Shown: positions 1-6,184, numbered from the stretch's first letter. The stretch is 6,643 nucleotides of DNA from Clostridia bacterium (GCA_017935525.1 JAGBHJ010000154.1:1-6643), one strand, 5' to 3'. The notes: generated by a model from the sequence alone, not told the origin. Numbers and translations: made by a program.

Positions 1-60
1 CAAAAAGCGGATTTTGTCAAGGGCTAAAACCCAAGTTTATGGCAAAATCAGCAAAAATGT

Positions 61-339
61 TTACAAAATATCATCAGCCTCGGTAAAACCATTCTCCGCA
101 AGACGGTTGATGGCAAGCAGAGCCTTACCCTCGTCGTCACCGAATATTCTTACCAGCACCTCAGAATTTTCGGAAATGCCAAGCATCAGTATGGACAAAA
201 GGCTCTTTGCATCGCCCTCAATGTCCCCATTTACAAGAGTGATCTCTGATGAAAAATGGGACGCAGTATCCGCCAACAATTTTGCAGGGTGCGCATGCAA
301 CCCGCCGACACATTTTATAGAAATAGTACGTTCAATCAT
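61..339 (-). CDS. HPr-family phosphocarrier protein with His17 variant motif
   Basis: This 92-residue protein has the length and layout of HPr, the small cytosolic phosphocarrier of the sugar phosphotransferase system and, in Firmicutes, of carbon catabolite control. The active-site loop reads GLHAHPA at residues 13-19, giving His15 in the canonical phosphorylation position. Residue 17 is His (codon CAC at 289-291), where PTS HPr proteins almost always have Arg. The regulatory segment is DAKSLLSILMLGI (43-55), with Ser46 in the HPr kinase position. The C-terminal helix region (about 69-85) is typical. No EI, EII or HPr kinase gene is in view, so its PTS role is inferred. The ATG at 339 gives the normal HPr N-terminus but has no good Shine-Dalgarno of its own; a short upstream ORF overlaps it. 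It could be a regulatory HPr paralogue rather than the main PTS carrier. I saw no clear terminator downstream. Confidence 0.9.
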   Translation of the reverse strand: MIERTISIKCVGGLHAHPAKLLADTASHFSSEITLVNGDIEGDAKSLLSILMLGISENSEVLVRIFGDDEGKALLAINRLAENGFTEADDIL

Positions 340-386
340 AATAAATCAAGAATCGCCGCCATTGCCAAACGGTCAATCATGGACAA
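336..386 (-). CDS. Possible 16-aa leader/coupling ORF upstream of the HPr gene
   Basis: On the minus strand an AAAGGAG ribosome binding site (394-400) sits 7 nt before a TTG (384-386) that opens the frame MSMIDRLAMAAILDLL. An in-frame ATG follows at 378-380. The frame ends in TGA at 336-338, which overlaps the HPr ATG (337-339) as ATGA, the usual geometry of translational coupling. The HPr start itself lacks a recognisable Shine-Dalgarno, so ribosomes may be delivered by this frame. Its ATGATTGACCG also resembles the HPr start ATGATTGAACG. The peptide is too short to recognise, and the arrangement could be chance. Confidence 0.35.
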   Translation of the reverse strand: MSMIDRLAMAAILDLL

Positions 387-415
387 GGCTTGGCTCCTTT
401 CTGTATAATAGTATT

Positions 416-444
416 ATTATACAACATATTGCCCAACAATTCAA
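416..444 (-). promoter_or_regulatory. Candidate sigma-A promoter for the HPr gene
   Basis: Read on the minus strand, a TTGAAT -35 (439-444) and a TATAAT -10 (416-421) are separated by exactly 17 bp. This predicts a start near 409 and a leader of about 70 nt carrying the small upstream ORF. The -35 lies within one arm of a 7-bp inverted repeat, AATTCAA (438-444) / TTGAATT (453-459), which could be an operator or simply AT-rich sequence. Confidence 0.55.
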
Positions 445-546
445 GAGTTTTTTTGAATTTTTGTTGACTTTTTTCAAATTTTTTATAAATTTTTGCCGTT
501 GCAGACAAAATACTACCTGTTTTTGCTGATTTTTGGCAAATATCTG

Positions 547-575
547 TTGACAAAGACAGAATTTGGGTGTATCAT
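547..575 (+). promoter_or_regulatory. Sigma-A promoter for the tRNA-modification operon
   Basis: TTGACA (547-552) and TATCAT (570-575) are separated by 17 bp: a perfect -35 and a one-mismatch -10. The predicted transcript starts near 582, leaving a leader of about 26 nt that contains GGGAG (595-599) 9 nt before the ATG at 609. There is no room for a structured leader, so expression is probably constitutive. Confidence 0.8.
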
Positions 576-608
576 TAACAATGGACAAATTTTTGGGAGT
601 GTGAACGA

Positions 609-1316
609 ATGAAGAAGCTATTGGGTTGCATCCGCCGTGCAGATGAGGATTTTGGAATGATACAGGACGGTGACAAGATCGCCGTGGGAGTTTCTGGAGG
701 CAAGGACAGCATTGCCCTTTTGTACGGAATGAGGCTGTATCAGTATTTTTCCAAAGCAAAGTACGAGATCGTGGGCATCACGCTGGATATGGGGCTTTTT
801 CACCCGGACACAGCGGAGCTTGCCGACTTCTGCGCAAAAAACGATATTCCCTACCACGTTGAGCCAACGGAGATAGGCAACATCGTCTTTGATATCCGCA
901 AGGAATCCAACCCCTGCGCCCTCTGCTCCAACCTTAAGCGAGGCGCACTCCACGACGCCGCCATTGCCCAGGGCTGTAACAAGGTAGCCCTCGGCCATCA
1001 TTTTGACGACGTGCTGGAGACCCTTATGATGAGCCTGCTGTTTGAGGGCAGGTTTAACACGTTCTCCCCCATCACATATATGGATAGAAAGCAGATACAC
1101 GTTATCCGCCCAATGGTCTACGCCTACGAAATGGAGATAATGGGCGCGGTAAAGCGTCACAACCTCCCCGTTTTTAAAAGCGGATGTCCCGCAGACGGCG
1201 TCACCAAGCGCGAGGAGATGAAGGACAACGTGAGAGAGATAATAAAAAAATACCCCGACTTTAAGGAAAGAGTTCTTACCGCATTGAGGAATTCCGACAA
1301 CAGACATCTTTGGTAA
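609..1316 (+). CDS. TtcA-family tRNA 2-thiolation protein (PP-loop ATPase)
   Basis: This 235-residue cytosolic protein belongs to the TtcA-type branch of PP-loop ATPases, which adenylate a tRNA base and replace its oxygen with sulfur. E. coli TtcA makes 2-thiocytidine at position 32. Visible features are the PP-loop SGGKDS (29-34), a CALC pair (Cys103, Cys106), the GHHFDD motif (129-134) and a third cysteine in KSGCP (Cys193). In TtcA, two CxxC cysteines plus one later cysteine hold a [4Fe-4S] cluster, and all three are present here. It is shorter than E. coli TtcA (about 310 residues), as is common for Firmicutes relatives, so the exact base and position are not certain. It is first in a tight operon: trmL starts 13 nt after its stop. 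The start is supported by GGGAG at 595-599. Confidence 0.88.
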   Translation: MKKLLGCIRRADEDFGMIQDGDKIAVGVSGGKDSIALLYGMRLYQYFSKAKYEIVGITLDMGLFHPDTAELADFCAKNDIPYHVEPTEIGNIVFDIRKESNPCALCSNLKRGALHDAAIAQGCNKVALGHHFDDVLETLMMSLLFEGRFNTFSPITYMDRKQIHVIRPMVYAYEMEIMGAVKRHNLPVFKSGCPADGVTKREEMKDNVREIIKKYPDFKERVLTALRNSDNRHLW

Positions 1317-1329
1317 TAAGGAGACAGTA

Positions 1330-1824
1330 ATGATAAACATAGTATTGATAGAGCCCGAAATTCCGCAAAACACAGGTAACATCGCAAGGACCTGTGCCGC
1401 GCTGGAGGCAAGACTGCATCTGGTGGAGCCCTTGGGCTTTAAGATAGACGAAAAAAGCGTCAAGCGGGCAGGGCTTGACTATTGGCACATGGTGGATATC
1501 GTAACATACCCCTCAAGTGAGGACTTTTTTGCAAAGAACGACCCCAAAAAGATGTTTTACTGCACCACAAAGGGCAAGCATCTGTATTCCCAAGCCCCCT
1601 ACCCCACAGACGGTGAGGATATATGGCTGGTTTTTGGCAAGGAAACAAAGGGGCTTGACGAGGAGCTTCTCCACGACAATTACGAAAGATGCATCCGCAT
1701 CCCCATGAGGCAGGGTGCAAGAAGCCTCAATCTTTCCAATGCGGTTGCCATCATCGCATACGACGCCGCAAGACAGCTGGGCTTTTATGATCTTGAGCAA
1801 GAGGGCAACCTCACAAAATTCTGA
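1330..1824 (+). CDS. trmL: tRNA (cytidine/uridine(34)-2'-O)-methyltransferase TrmL
   Basis: This 164-residue protein is a compact SPOUT (TrmH-fold, trefoil-knot) methyltransferase of the TrmL/CspR/YibK type. It uses S-adenosylmethionine to methylate the 2'-hydroxyl of the wobble nucleotide; in E. coli the substrates are the tRNA-Leu species with C34 or cmnm5U34. All three SPOUT motifs are visible: PEIPQNTGNIART (9-21), LVFGKETKGL (100-109) and IPMRQGARSLNLSNAVAI (124-141). The length matches the family (about 150-165 residues), with no added RNA-binding domain. A strong AAGGAGA (1318-1324) lies 5 nt before the ATG. Its stop (TGA, 1822-1824) is 2 nt before the next start, so the genes are almost certainly co-transcribed and probably translationally coupled. 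Confidence 0.95.
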   Translation: MINIVLIEPEIPQNTGNIARTCAALEARLHLVEPLGFKIDEKSVKRAGLDYWHMVDIVTYPSSEDFFAKNDPKKMFYCTTKGKHLYSQAPYPTDGEDIWLVFGKETKGLDEELLHDNYERCIRIPMRQGARSLNLSNAVAIIAYDAARQLGFYDLEQEGNLTKF

Positions 1825-1826
1825 TC

Positions 1827-2753
1827 ATGGAATTTTTTAACGGCAAAAGATACCGCACTCTCGACTACGAGATGAAGCGACTGTACGGCTCCAAGGTGGT
1901 CAAGCTTTCCGTTGACGGCGGCTTTACCTGCCCCAACAGAGTCAACGGCGGCGGATGTATTTTCTGCACGGAGCAGGGCAGCTCCGAGTTTACCGGGGAC
2001 CACAGCGGCAAAAGGCTGTCCATCACACAGCAGCTGGAATGTCAAAGGGAGATAATGTCCCAAAAATGGCAATCGGACAAATACATTGCCTATTTTCAAA
2101 GCTACACAAACACCTTTGCCCCAGTCAGCGTCCTAAAGGCACGGTATGACGAAGCCCTTGCCACCGGCGTGATGGGGCTTGCCATCGCCACAAGGCCCGA
2201 CTGCCTTGGTGACGACGTGCTGGAGCTTTTGGCAAGCTACCGTTGCCCACTTTGGGTGGAGCTGGGGCTGCAAAGCATCACCTGCCACCACAAGCTAAAC
2301 CGCGGCTACCCAAACGAGGTCTACGTTGACGCCGCCAAAAGACTGCGCAAGCACGGAATACCCTTTGTGACCCACGTAATATTCGGTCTGCCGTGGGAAA
2401 GCCGTGAGGAAATGCTCTCCACAGTCCGCTTTGCCGCACAAAACGGCACATGGGGCATAAAGCTCCATATGCTATATATCGACAGGACCGCACCCCTTGG
2501 CGCGCTGTATCAGCAGGAGCCATTCCACGTGCTGACCCTGGAGGAATACGCTGATCTGGTGACAGAAGCCATTGCAATACTGCCGCCCAACGTTGTTGTA
2601 CACAGAGTGACAGGTGACGGCAAGAGAGAAAACCTTATTGCCCCGCAATGGAGCAGAAACAAACGCAACGTGCTGAACACTATCGACAAAATGATGGTGC
2701 AAAAGGGGTACGTGCAAGGCTGTAAGACGGACGACACTACCGCAAATGAATAA
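1827..2753 (+). CDS. YtqA/YhcC-type (TIGR01212) radical SAM protein
   Basis: This 308-residue radical SAM enzyme matches the TIGR01212 family (YhcC in E. coli, YtqA in B. subtilis). The [4Fe-4S] cluster motif is the family's unusual spacing: Cys35, Cys44, Cys47 (CX8CX2C) in a segment rich in Asn and Gly. Other family landmarks are FQSYTNTFAP (90-99), IATRPDCL (120-127), VELGLQS (144-150), HVIFGLPWE (183-191), KLHMLYI (212-218) and HRVTGDG (259-265). From memory, B. subtilis YtqA has been linked to an alternative route to mnm5s2U at the tRNA wobble position (proposed name MnmL, acting with the methyltransferase YtqB/MnmM). That fits its two tRNA-modifying neighbours, but no YtqB-like gene follows here. 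No good Shine-Dalgarno precedes the ATG, so translation probably depends on coupling with trmL. Confidence 0.9.
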   Translation: MEFFNGKRYRTLDYEMKRLYGSKVVKLSVDGGFTCPNRVNGGGCIFCTEQGSSEFTGDHSGKRLSITQQLECQREIMSQKWQSDKYIAYFQSYTNTFAPVSVLKARYDEALATGVMGLAIATRPDCLGDDVLELLASYRCPLWVELGLQSITCHHKLNRGYPNEVYVDAAKRLRKHGIPFVTHVIFGLPWESREEMLSTVRFAAQNGTWGIKLHMLYIDRTAPLGALYQQEPFHVLTLEEYADLVTEAIAILPPNVVVHRVTGDGKRENLIAPQWSRNKRNVLNTIDKMMVQKGYVQGCKTDDTTANE

Positions 2754-2795
2754 AACCTCGACAGATAGCAAGCTTCTGCCGAGGTTGTTTTTATC
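2754..2795. terminator. Rho-independent terminator between convergent genes
   Basis: AACCTCG (2754-2760) pairs with CGAGGTT (2780-2786), with further pairing inside the loop (CAGA 2762-2765 with TCTG 2775-2778, allowing a bulge). On the plus strand TTGTTTTTAT follows the stem, so it ends the three-gene operon immediately after its TAA stop. On the minus strand the stem is followed by TTATT just after the gene ending at 2810, so it may act in both directions, more weakly on that side. Confidence 0.85.
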
Positions 2796-2809
2796 AAAAA
2801 CCGAATATA

Positions 2810-3211
2810 CTATACACCGTTATACGGTAGTGTCACTTCCTTATCTTCCATCTCAGCCGCCCGCAGGATCACCGTAACGTCGTCATCATTCCAGACGACG
2901 GACACAATATTGCCCTCCCCTGCGTTTGCGCCATCATTATAGAGTGTGGCATCCACTTGACGGATAACGTCACCGTCATCGGTTTTCAACGTTAATCTGA
3001 CTTCTGTCGGACCAAAAGGCCATTGCGGATCACCCATCTGCTCAAAAACAAGCTCGTATTCTCCGTTGGGACTGTTGTATACCCCGATCTCCCTTGGCCG
3101 CTTGATATCAAACCCATCATTCCAAAAAGCACTGATCACAAGCCCTGCTCCTATTATAATAACGACAGCAAAGAACAACACCGTCAATAAGGTCTTCGTA
3201 ATTCTGCTCAT
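2810..3211 (-). CDS. Uncharacterised small protein with one N-terminal membrane segment
   Basis: This 133-residue protein is not one I can name. Residues about 7-29 form a single hydrophobic segment after a short basic N-terminus (RITK), without a lipobox cysteine, so a signal anchor with the C-terminal part outside the membrane is likely. The soluble part (30-133) looks like a small beta-rich domain and has distinctive stretches: SPNGEYELVFEQMG (47-60), DPQWPFGP (61-68), NDGANAGEGNI (92-102) and VVWNDDDVTVIL (105-116). The SPNGEY and VSVVWNDDDV segments resemble a loose group of Firmicutes membrane-tethered hypothetical proteins. AAAGGGAG (3222-3229) lies 10 nt before the ATG, a slightly long spacing. 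The gene lies 89 nt downstream of the glutamine synthetase gene on the same strand but has its own promoter candidate. Confidence 0.8.
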   Translation of the reverse strand: MSRITKTLLTVLFFAVVIIIGAGLVISAFWNDGFDIKRPREIGVYNSPNGEYELVFEQMGDPQWPFGPTEVRLTLKTDDGDVIRQVDATLYNDGANAGEGNIVSVVWNDDDVTVILRAAEMEDKEVTLPYNGV

Positions 3212-3240
3212 TTCATCTGCACTCCCTTTATGTTTTTCCC

Positions 3241-3269
3241 ATTATAACACAGATCGGCAGAGAAAACAA
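3241..3269 (-). promoter_or_regulatory. Candidate promoter for the small membrane-anchored protein
   Basis: Read on the minus strand, a perfect TATAAT (3241-3246) is preceded by TGT, making an extended -10 (TGn). TTGTTT (3264-3269) lies 17 bp upstream as a weak -35. The predicted leader is only about 25 nt. This would allow expression independent of the glutamine synthetase transcript. Confidence 0.55.
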
Positions 3270-3280
3270 TATCCCTGCCG
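3255..3280. repeat. 6-bp inverted repeat between glnN and the next gene
   Basis: CGGCAG (3255-3260) and CTGCCG (3275-3280) can form a stem with a 14-nt loop just after the glutamine synthetase stop. No run of T follows on the minus strand, so it is a poor intrinsic terminator. It overlaps the -35 and spacer of the downstream promoter. It may stabilise the upstream transcript's 3' end, serve as an operator, or have no function. Confidence 0.3.
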
Positions 3281-3300
3281 AAAATCGTATTTTTCAATTC

Positions 3301-5391
3301 TTATCTGACACCAAACAGCAGCTCGGAATAGCTGGGGTAGGGCCAATACTCCTTTGCGGTGAGTGTTTCCATCTCATCCACCAGCGCTCTCAAACCAAGC
3401 ATTGCCTCTGCAATGTCCTTGTAGGCAAATGCCTTGCCGCATCCGTCCTTTATGGTCTTGATGTTCTCCAGCGCCTTTTCCATGCCCTTTGTCATGTCGT
3501 ATGCCTTTGCGCACGCCGCAGAAAGCTTTGCGAATACCTCGCTCTCGTATGTGGTGTCTGCCAAGGGTGAGAATTTTGCCATTGACATTGCGGAATCAGC
3601 CAGCTCCTTCATGTACTTTCTTACCGCAGGGATAACGGAGCCCTTGACCATATCCAGCATCGTCAGCGCCTCAATATTGATCACCTTGCAGTAGCTTTCA
3701 AACATGATCTCGCTTCTTGCATGCATTTCAGCCTCGCTGAATACCTTGTTATCCGCAAAAAGCTGTACGTTCTTTTCATCAAGGAAATGCACCAGCGCCT
3801 CGGGAGTGGTCTTAAGGTTAAGCAGACCTCTGCTCTGCGCCTCCTTGATCCATTCATCGTCGTAGCCGTTGCCGTTAAAGAGGATCCTTTTGTGCTCGCG
3901 GATAGTGGTTCTGATAAGGTCGTGGAGCACGGGCTCGTAGTCCTTTTCGTTCTCCAGCACGTCGGCAAACTTCTTTAACTCCTCGGCAACTGCCGTATTT
4001 ATCATAATGTTGCACTCCGCAATGGATGCAGATGAGCCAAGCATTCTGAATTCAAACTTATTACCCGTAAAGGCAAAGGGGGACGTTCTGTTTCTGTCCG
4101 TTGTGTCCCTTGCAAAGCGGGGCATAACGTGAACGCCTATTCTCAAAAGCTCCTTTTCCTTTGTGTCGTAGGGAGTATCCGTTTCGATAGCGTCAAGTAT
4201 CGCAGAAAGCTCCTCGCCCACAAATATTGATACCACCGCAGGAGGTGCCTCGTTTGCGCCCAGTCTGTGGTCGTTGGATGCGGATGCAACGGATATTCTC
4301 AAAAGATCCTGATACTCATCCACCGCCTTGATCACCGCACACATAAACAGCAGGAACTGCGCATTTTCGTAGGGAGTTTCCCCGGGCTCAAACAGATTTA
4401 CGCCCGTGTTTGTGGAAAGCGACCAGTTGTTGTGCTTACCGCTGCCGTTGACCCCTGCAAAGGGCTTTTCGTGCAGAAGACATACCAAGCCGTGCTTTGC
4501 CGCCACAGTCTGCAACAGATTCATCGTCAGCTGGTTGTGGTCCATGGCAATGTTGGTGGTGGTAAATATAGGTGCCAGCTCGTGCTGTGCGGGAGCAGCC
4601 TCGTTGTGCTCCGTCTTTGCCAGCACTCCCAGCTTCCACAGCTCCTCGTCAAGGTCGTTCATAAACGCCTTTATACGGGGCTTGATGGTGCCGTAATAGT
4701 GGTCGTCCAGCTCCTGGCCCTTGGGTGCCTTTGCGCCGATAAGCGTTCTGCCTGTAAATATAAGGTCGGGGCGCTTGTCAAAGGTCTCCTTGTCCACCAA
4801 AAAATACTCCTGCTCGGGGCCCACCGTGGTCTTGACTGCGGTAACGTCCTCATTGCCAAATATCTTGAGTATTCTCAACGCCTGCTTATTGATAGCCTCC
4901 ATGGAACGCAAAAGCGGCGTCTTTTTGTCGATAGCCTCTCCGCCGTAGGAGCAGAATGCAGTAGGAATATACAGCGTATTATCCTTTATAAATGCGTATG
5001 ACGTAGGATCCCACGCAGTGTAGCCCCTCGCCTCAAAGGTGGAACGGATGCCGCCCGACGGGAATGACGATGCGTCAGCCTCGCCCTTGACCAGCTCCTT
5101 GCCGGAAAATTCCATAATTACCTTGCCGTCAGCATCGGGGGAAATAAAGCTGTCGTGCTTTTCTGCCGTGATGCCCGTCATAGGCTGGAACCAATGTGTA
5201 AAATGAGTTGCGCCCTTTTCTATCGCCCAATCCTTCATGGCGTTGGCAACCACGTTGGCAACCTCGGCGTCAAGCCTTTTGCCGTTCTGGATGGTATTCT
5301 GCATGATCTTGTAAGTTTCCTTTGGGAGTTTTTCCTTCATGACAGAATTGTCAAATACCATTGATCCGAAAATTTCCTTTACCTTGTTCAT
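3301..5391 (-). CDS. glnN: Glutamine synthetase type III (GSIII)
   Basis: This 696-residue enzyme makes glutamine from glutamate, ammonia and ATP in the cytosol. It is the large GSIII form of Clostridia, Bacteroidetes and some cyanobacteria, much longer than GSI (about 450). GSIII landmarks are THWFQPMTG (65-73), GPEQEYFLVD (191-200), EHNEAAPAQHELAP (261-274), GVNGSGKHNNWSLS (313-326), RLGANEAPPAVVSIFVG (376-392), NRTSPFAFTGNKFEFR (434-449) and the C-terminal PYPSYSELLF (684-693). The catalytic barrel appears intact, with a long helical C-terminal region (about 470-680). The open frame extends to an ATG at 5454, but that codon lies within the promoter. The ATG at 5391 has GGAG (5400-5403) 8 nt upstream and begins MNKVKEIFG, typical of the family, so I place the start there. 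No PII, GlnR or glutamate synthase gene is in view. Confidence 0.96.
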   Translation of the reverse strand: MNKVKEIFGSMVFDNSVMKEKLPKETYKIMQNTIQNGKRLDAEVANVVANAMKDWAIEKGATHFTHWFQPMTGITAEKHDSFISPDADGKVIMEFSGKELVKGEADASSFPSGGIRSTFEARGYTAWDPTSYAFIKDNTLYIPTAFCSYGGEAIDKKTPLLRSMEAINKQALRILKIFGNEDVTAVKTTVGPEQEYFLVDKETFDKRPDLIFTGRTLIGAKAPKGQELDDHYYGTIKPRIKAFMNDLDEELWKLGVLAKTEHNEAAPAQHELAPIFTTTNIAMDHNQLTMNLLQTVAAKHGLVCLLHEKPFAGVNGSGKHNNWSLSTNTGVNLFEPGETPYENAQFLLFMCAVIKAVDEYQDLLRISVASASNDHRLGANEAPPAVVSIFVGEELSAILDAIETDTPYDTKEKELLRIGVHVMPRFARDTTDRNRTSPFAFTGNKFEFRMLGSSASIAECNIMINTAVAEELKKFADVLENEKDYEPVLHDLIRTTIREHKRILFNGNGYDDEWIKEAQSRGLLNLKTTPEALVHFLDEKNVQLFADNKVFSEAEMHARSEIMFESYCKVINIEALTMLDMVKGSVIPAVRKYMKELADSAMSMAKFSPLADTTYESEVFAKLSAACAKAYDMTKGMEKALENIKTIKDGCGKAFAYKDIAEAMLGLRALVDEMETLTAKEYWPYPSYSELLFGVR

Positions 5392-5442
5392 TCTAAACGC
5401 TCCAATTACATATAAATATACAATACCCACTGTATCATTATA

Positions 5443-5471
5443 ATTATATACCACAAGATGCTATTTGTCAA
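5443..5471 (-). promoter_or_regulatory. Perfect-consensus sigma-A promoter of glnN
   Basis: Read on the minus strand, TTGACA (5466-5471) and TATAAT (5443-5448) match consensus in all 12 positions with a 17-bp spacer. Transcription should begin near 5436, giving a leader of about 45 nt to the ATG at 5391. A promoter this strong for a nitrogen-assimilation gene suggests control by a repressor or after initiation. A short dyad, ATACA (5418-5422) / TGTAT (5431-5435), lies right at the predicted start. I see no clear GlnR/TnrA box (TGTNAN7TNACA). Confidence 0.85.
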
Positions 5472-5490
5472 GGGGGAAAATGCCGCCCCG

Positions 5491-5529
5491 CAACAAAATA
5501 CGGGCAGAGCTCTTGTAAGCTCTGCCCGT
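5491..5529 (-). terminator. Rho-independent terminator of the lipoprotein gene
   Basis: ACGGGCAGAGC (5500-5510) and GCTCTGCCCGT (5519-5529) form an 11-bp perfect stem with an 8-nt loop. On the minus strand it is followed by TATTTTGTTG. It begins 16 nt after the lipoprotein stop codon and insulates glnN, whose -35 starts only about 20 bp further on. On the plus strand no T run follows, so it acts in one direction. Confidence 0.92.
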
Positions 5530-5545
5530 GGGTATTACCTGTTTG

Positions 5546-6184
5546 TCATCCTCTCGGTATAGTTTTGGTGTCGTTAAACACGATCTCTACCTCGTTTATG
5601 TCGCCGTCAATATCATTACCGTCTATTTCCACAGTCAGCATCCAGTCGGGCTTATTGTATATAGCCATATCAACCGGCTCATCTCTCAAGATCCATTCAA
5701 CGTCAAACGTCAACGTCAGCTTGCCGCCCTCATAGCTTGCACCCGTGCAGGAATACACCTCAATAGCGTGCTTGGCGTCGCAAGCAAACGTCATCACGTA
5801 CCACTTGTCCCCCGTCAGGTAGGCGCCATCAAACTGATCGGCGTTTATTACCACCGGACCGTAGAACGTACCGCGGTATTCATCGTCATACCAAGCTTTT
5901 GACTCAAACTCATCCGGCAATGCCTCCACGTTGTAGCTCGGCTCCAGATTTGTCCAATACGCACCCTTTACGATGCCGCCGCTATGTTCAATGGACGAAG
6001 CAGTGGAGACCCACGCAAGCTTATCCGCAGTCACTACGGAATCGTCCGGAGTTGGCGTTACAGCCGGGGTGAGAGTGGGAGTGGGTGTACTCTGTGGGGT
6101 CTGGGTTGCCGTTGGGGTAGCTTGCGAGCAAGCAGATATCATCAACATTGCCGCAAAAGCCACGATCAATACTATTTTTCTCAT
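5546..6184 (-). CDS. Putative lipoprotein with Thr/Pro-rich tether, function unknown
   Basis: This 212-residue protein has a lipoprotein signal peptide: MRK, a hydrophobic core (4-16) and the lipobox ISAC, with Cys19 as the lipidated residue. A low-complexity Thr/Pro tether (about 20-48) follows, and then a globular domain (about 50-212) rich in aromatic and acidic residues. That domain has two cysteines (135 and 146) that could form a disulfide. I do not recognise the domain. Segments such as YGPVVINADQFDGAYLTGD (108-126) and LTLTFDVEWIL (157-167) suggest a beta-rich fold. It should sit on the outer face of the membrane with the tether spanning the wall. The start at 6184 has a strong GGAGG (6193-6197) 8 nt upstream; a longer open frame to 6238 would add residues that disrupt the signal peptide and overlap the leader hairpin. 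It has its own promoter, structured leader and terminator, so it is monocistronic. Confidence 0.88.
   Translation of the reverse strand: MRKIVLIVAFAAMLMISACSQATPTATQTPQSTPTPTLTPAVTPTPDDSVVTADKLAWVSTASSIEHSGGIVKGAYWTNLEPSYNVEALPDEFESKAWYDDEYRGTFYGPVVINADQFDGAYLTGDKWYVMTFACDAKHAIEVYSCTGASYEGGKLTLTFDVEWILRDEPVDMAIYNKPDWMLTVEIDGNDIDGDINEVEIVFNDTKTIPRG

Noticed and set aside
23..34. GGGCTAAAACCC as a terminator for the HPr gene
   Set aside because: Only three base pairs can form and no T run follows on the minus strand.
464..492. Second plus-strand promoter (TTGACT with an AT-rich -10)
   Set aside because: The spacing to any TATAAT-like hexamer is poor, and a much better promoter lies at 547-575.
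14..529. 171-codon plus-strand open frame across the HPr gene and the spacer
   Set aside because: It is antisense to HPr and continues into AT-rich spacer that encodes only Phe-rich low-complexity sequence.
618..1463. 281-codon minus-strand open frame opposite the TtcA-like gene and trmL
   Set aside because: It lies antisense to two clear family members and crosses their junction; the translated sequence shows no recognisable motifs. It is a shadow frame.
4267..5001. 244-codon plus-strand open frame inside glnN
   Set aside because: It is wholly antisense to a conserved region of glutamine synthetase and is low in recognisable motifs; codon bias of glnN leaves this frame open.
5392..5454. 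21-codon N-terminal extension of glutamine synthetase
   Set aside because: The extra codons overlap the -10 and spacer of the glnN promoter, have no RBS, and are not typical of GSIII.
6051..6124. GGGGT/GGGAGTGGG-type repeats as a tandem repeat or CRISPR-like array
   Set aside because: This is the coding sequence for the Thr/Pro-rich stalk of the lipoprotein; the repeats follow from the amino acid bias.
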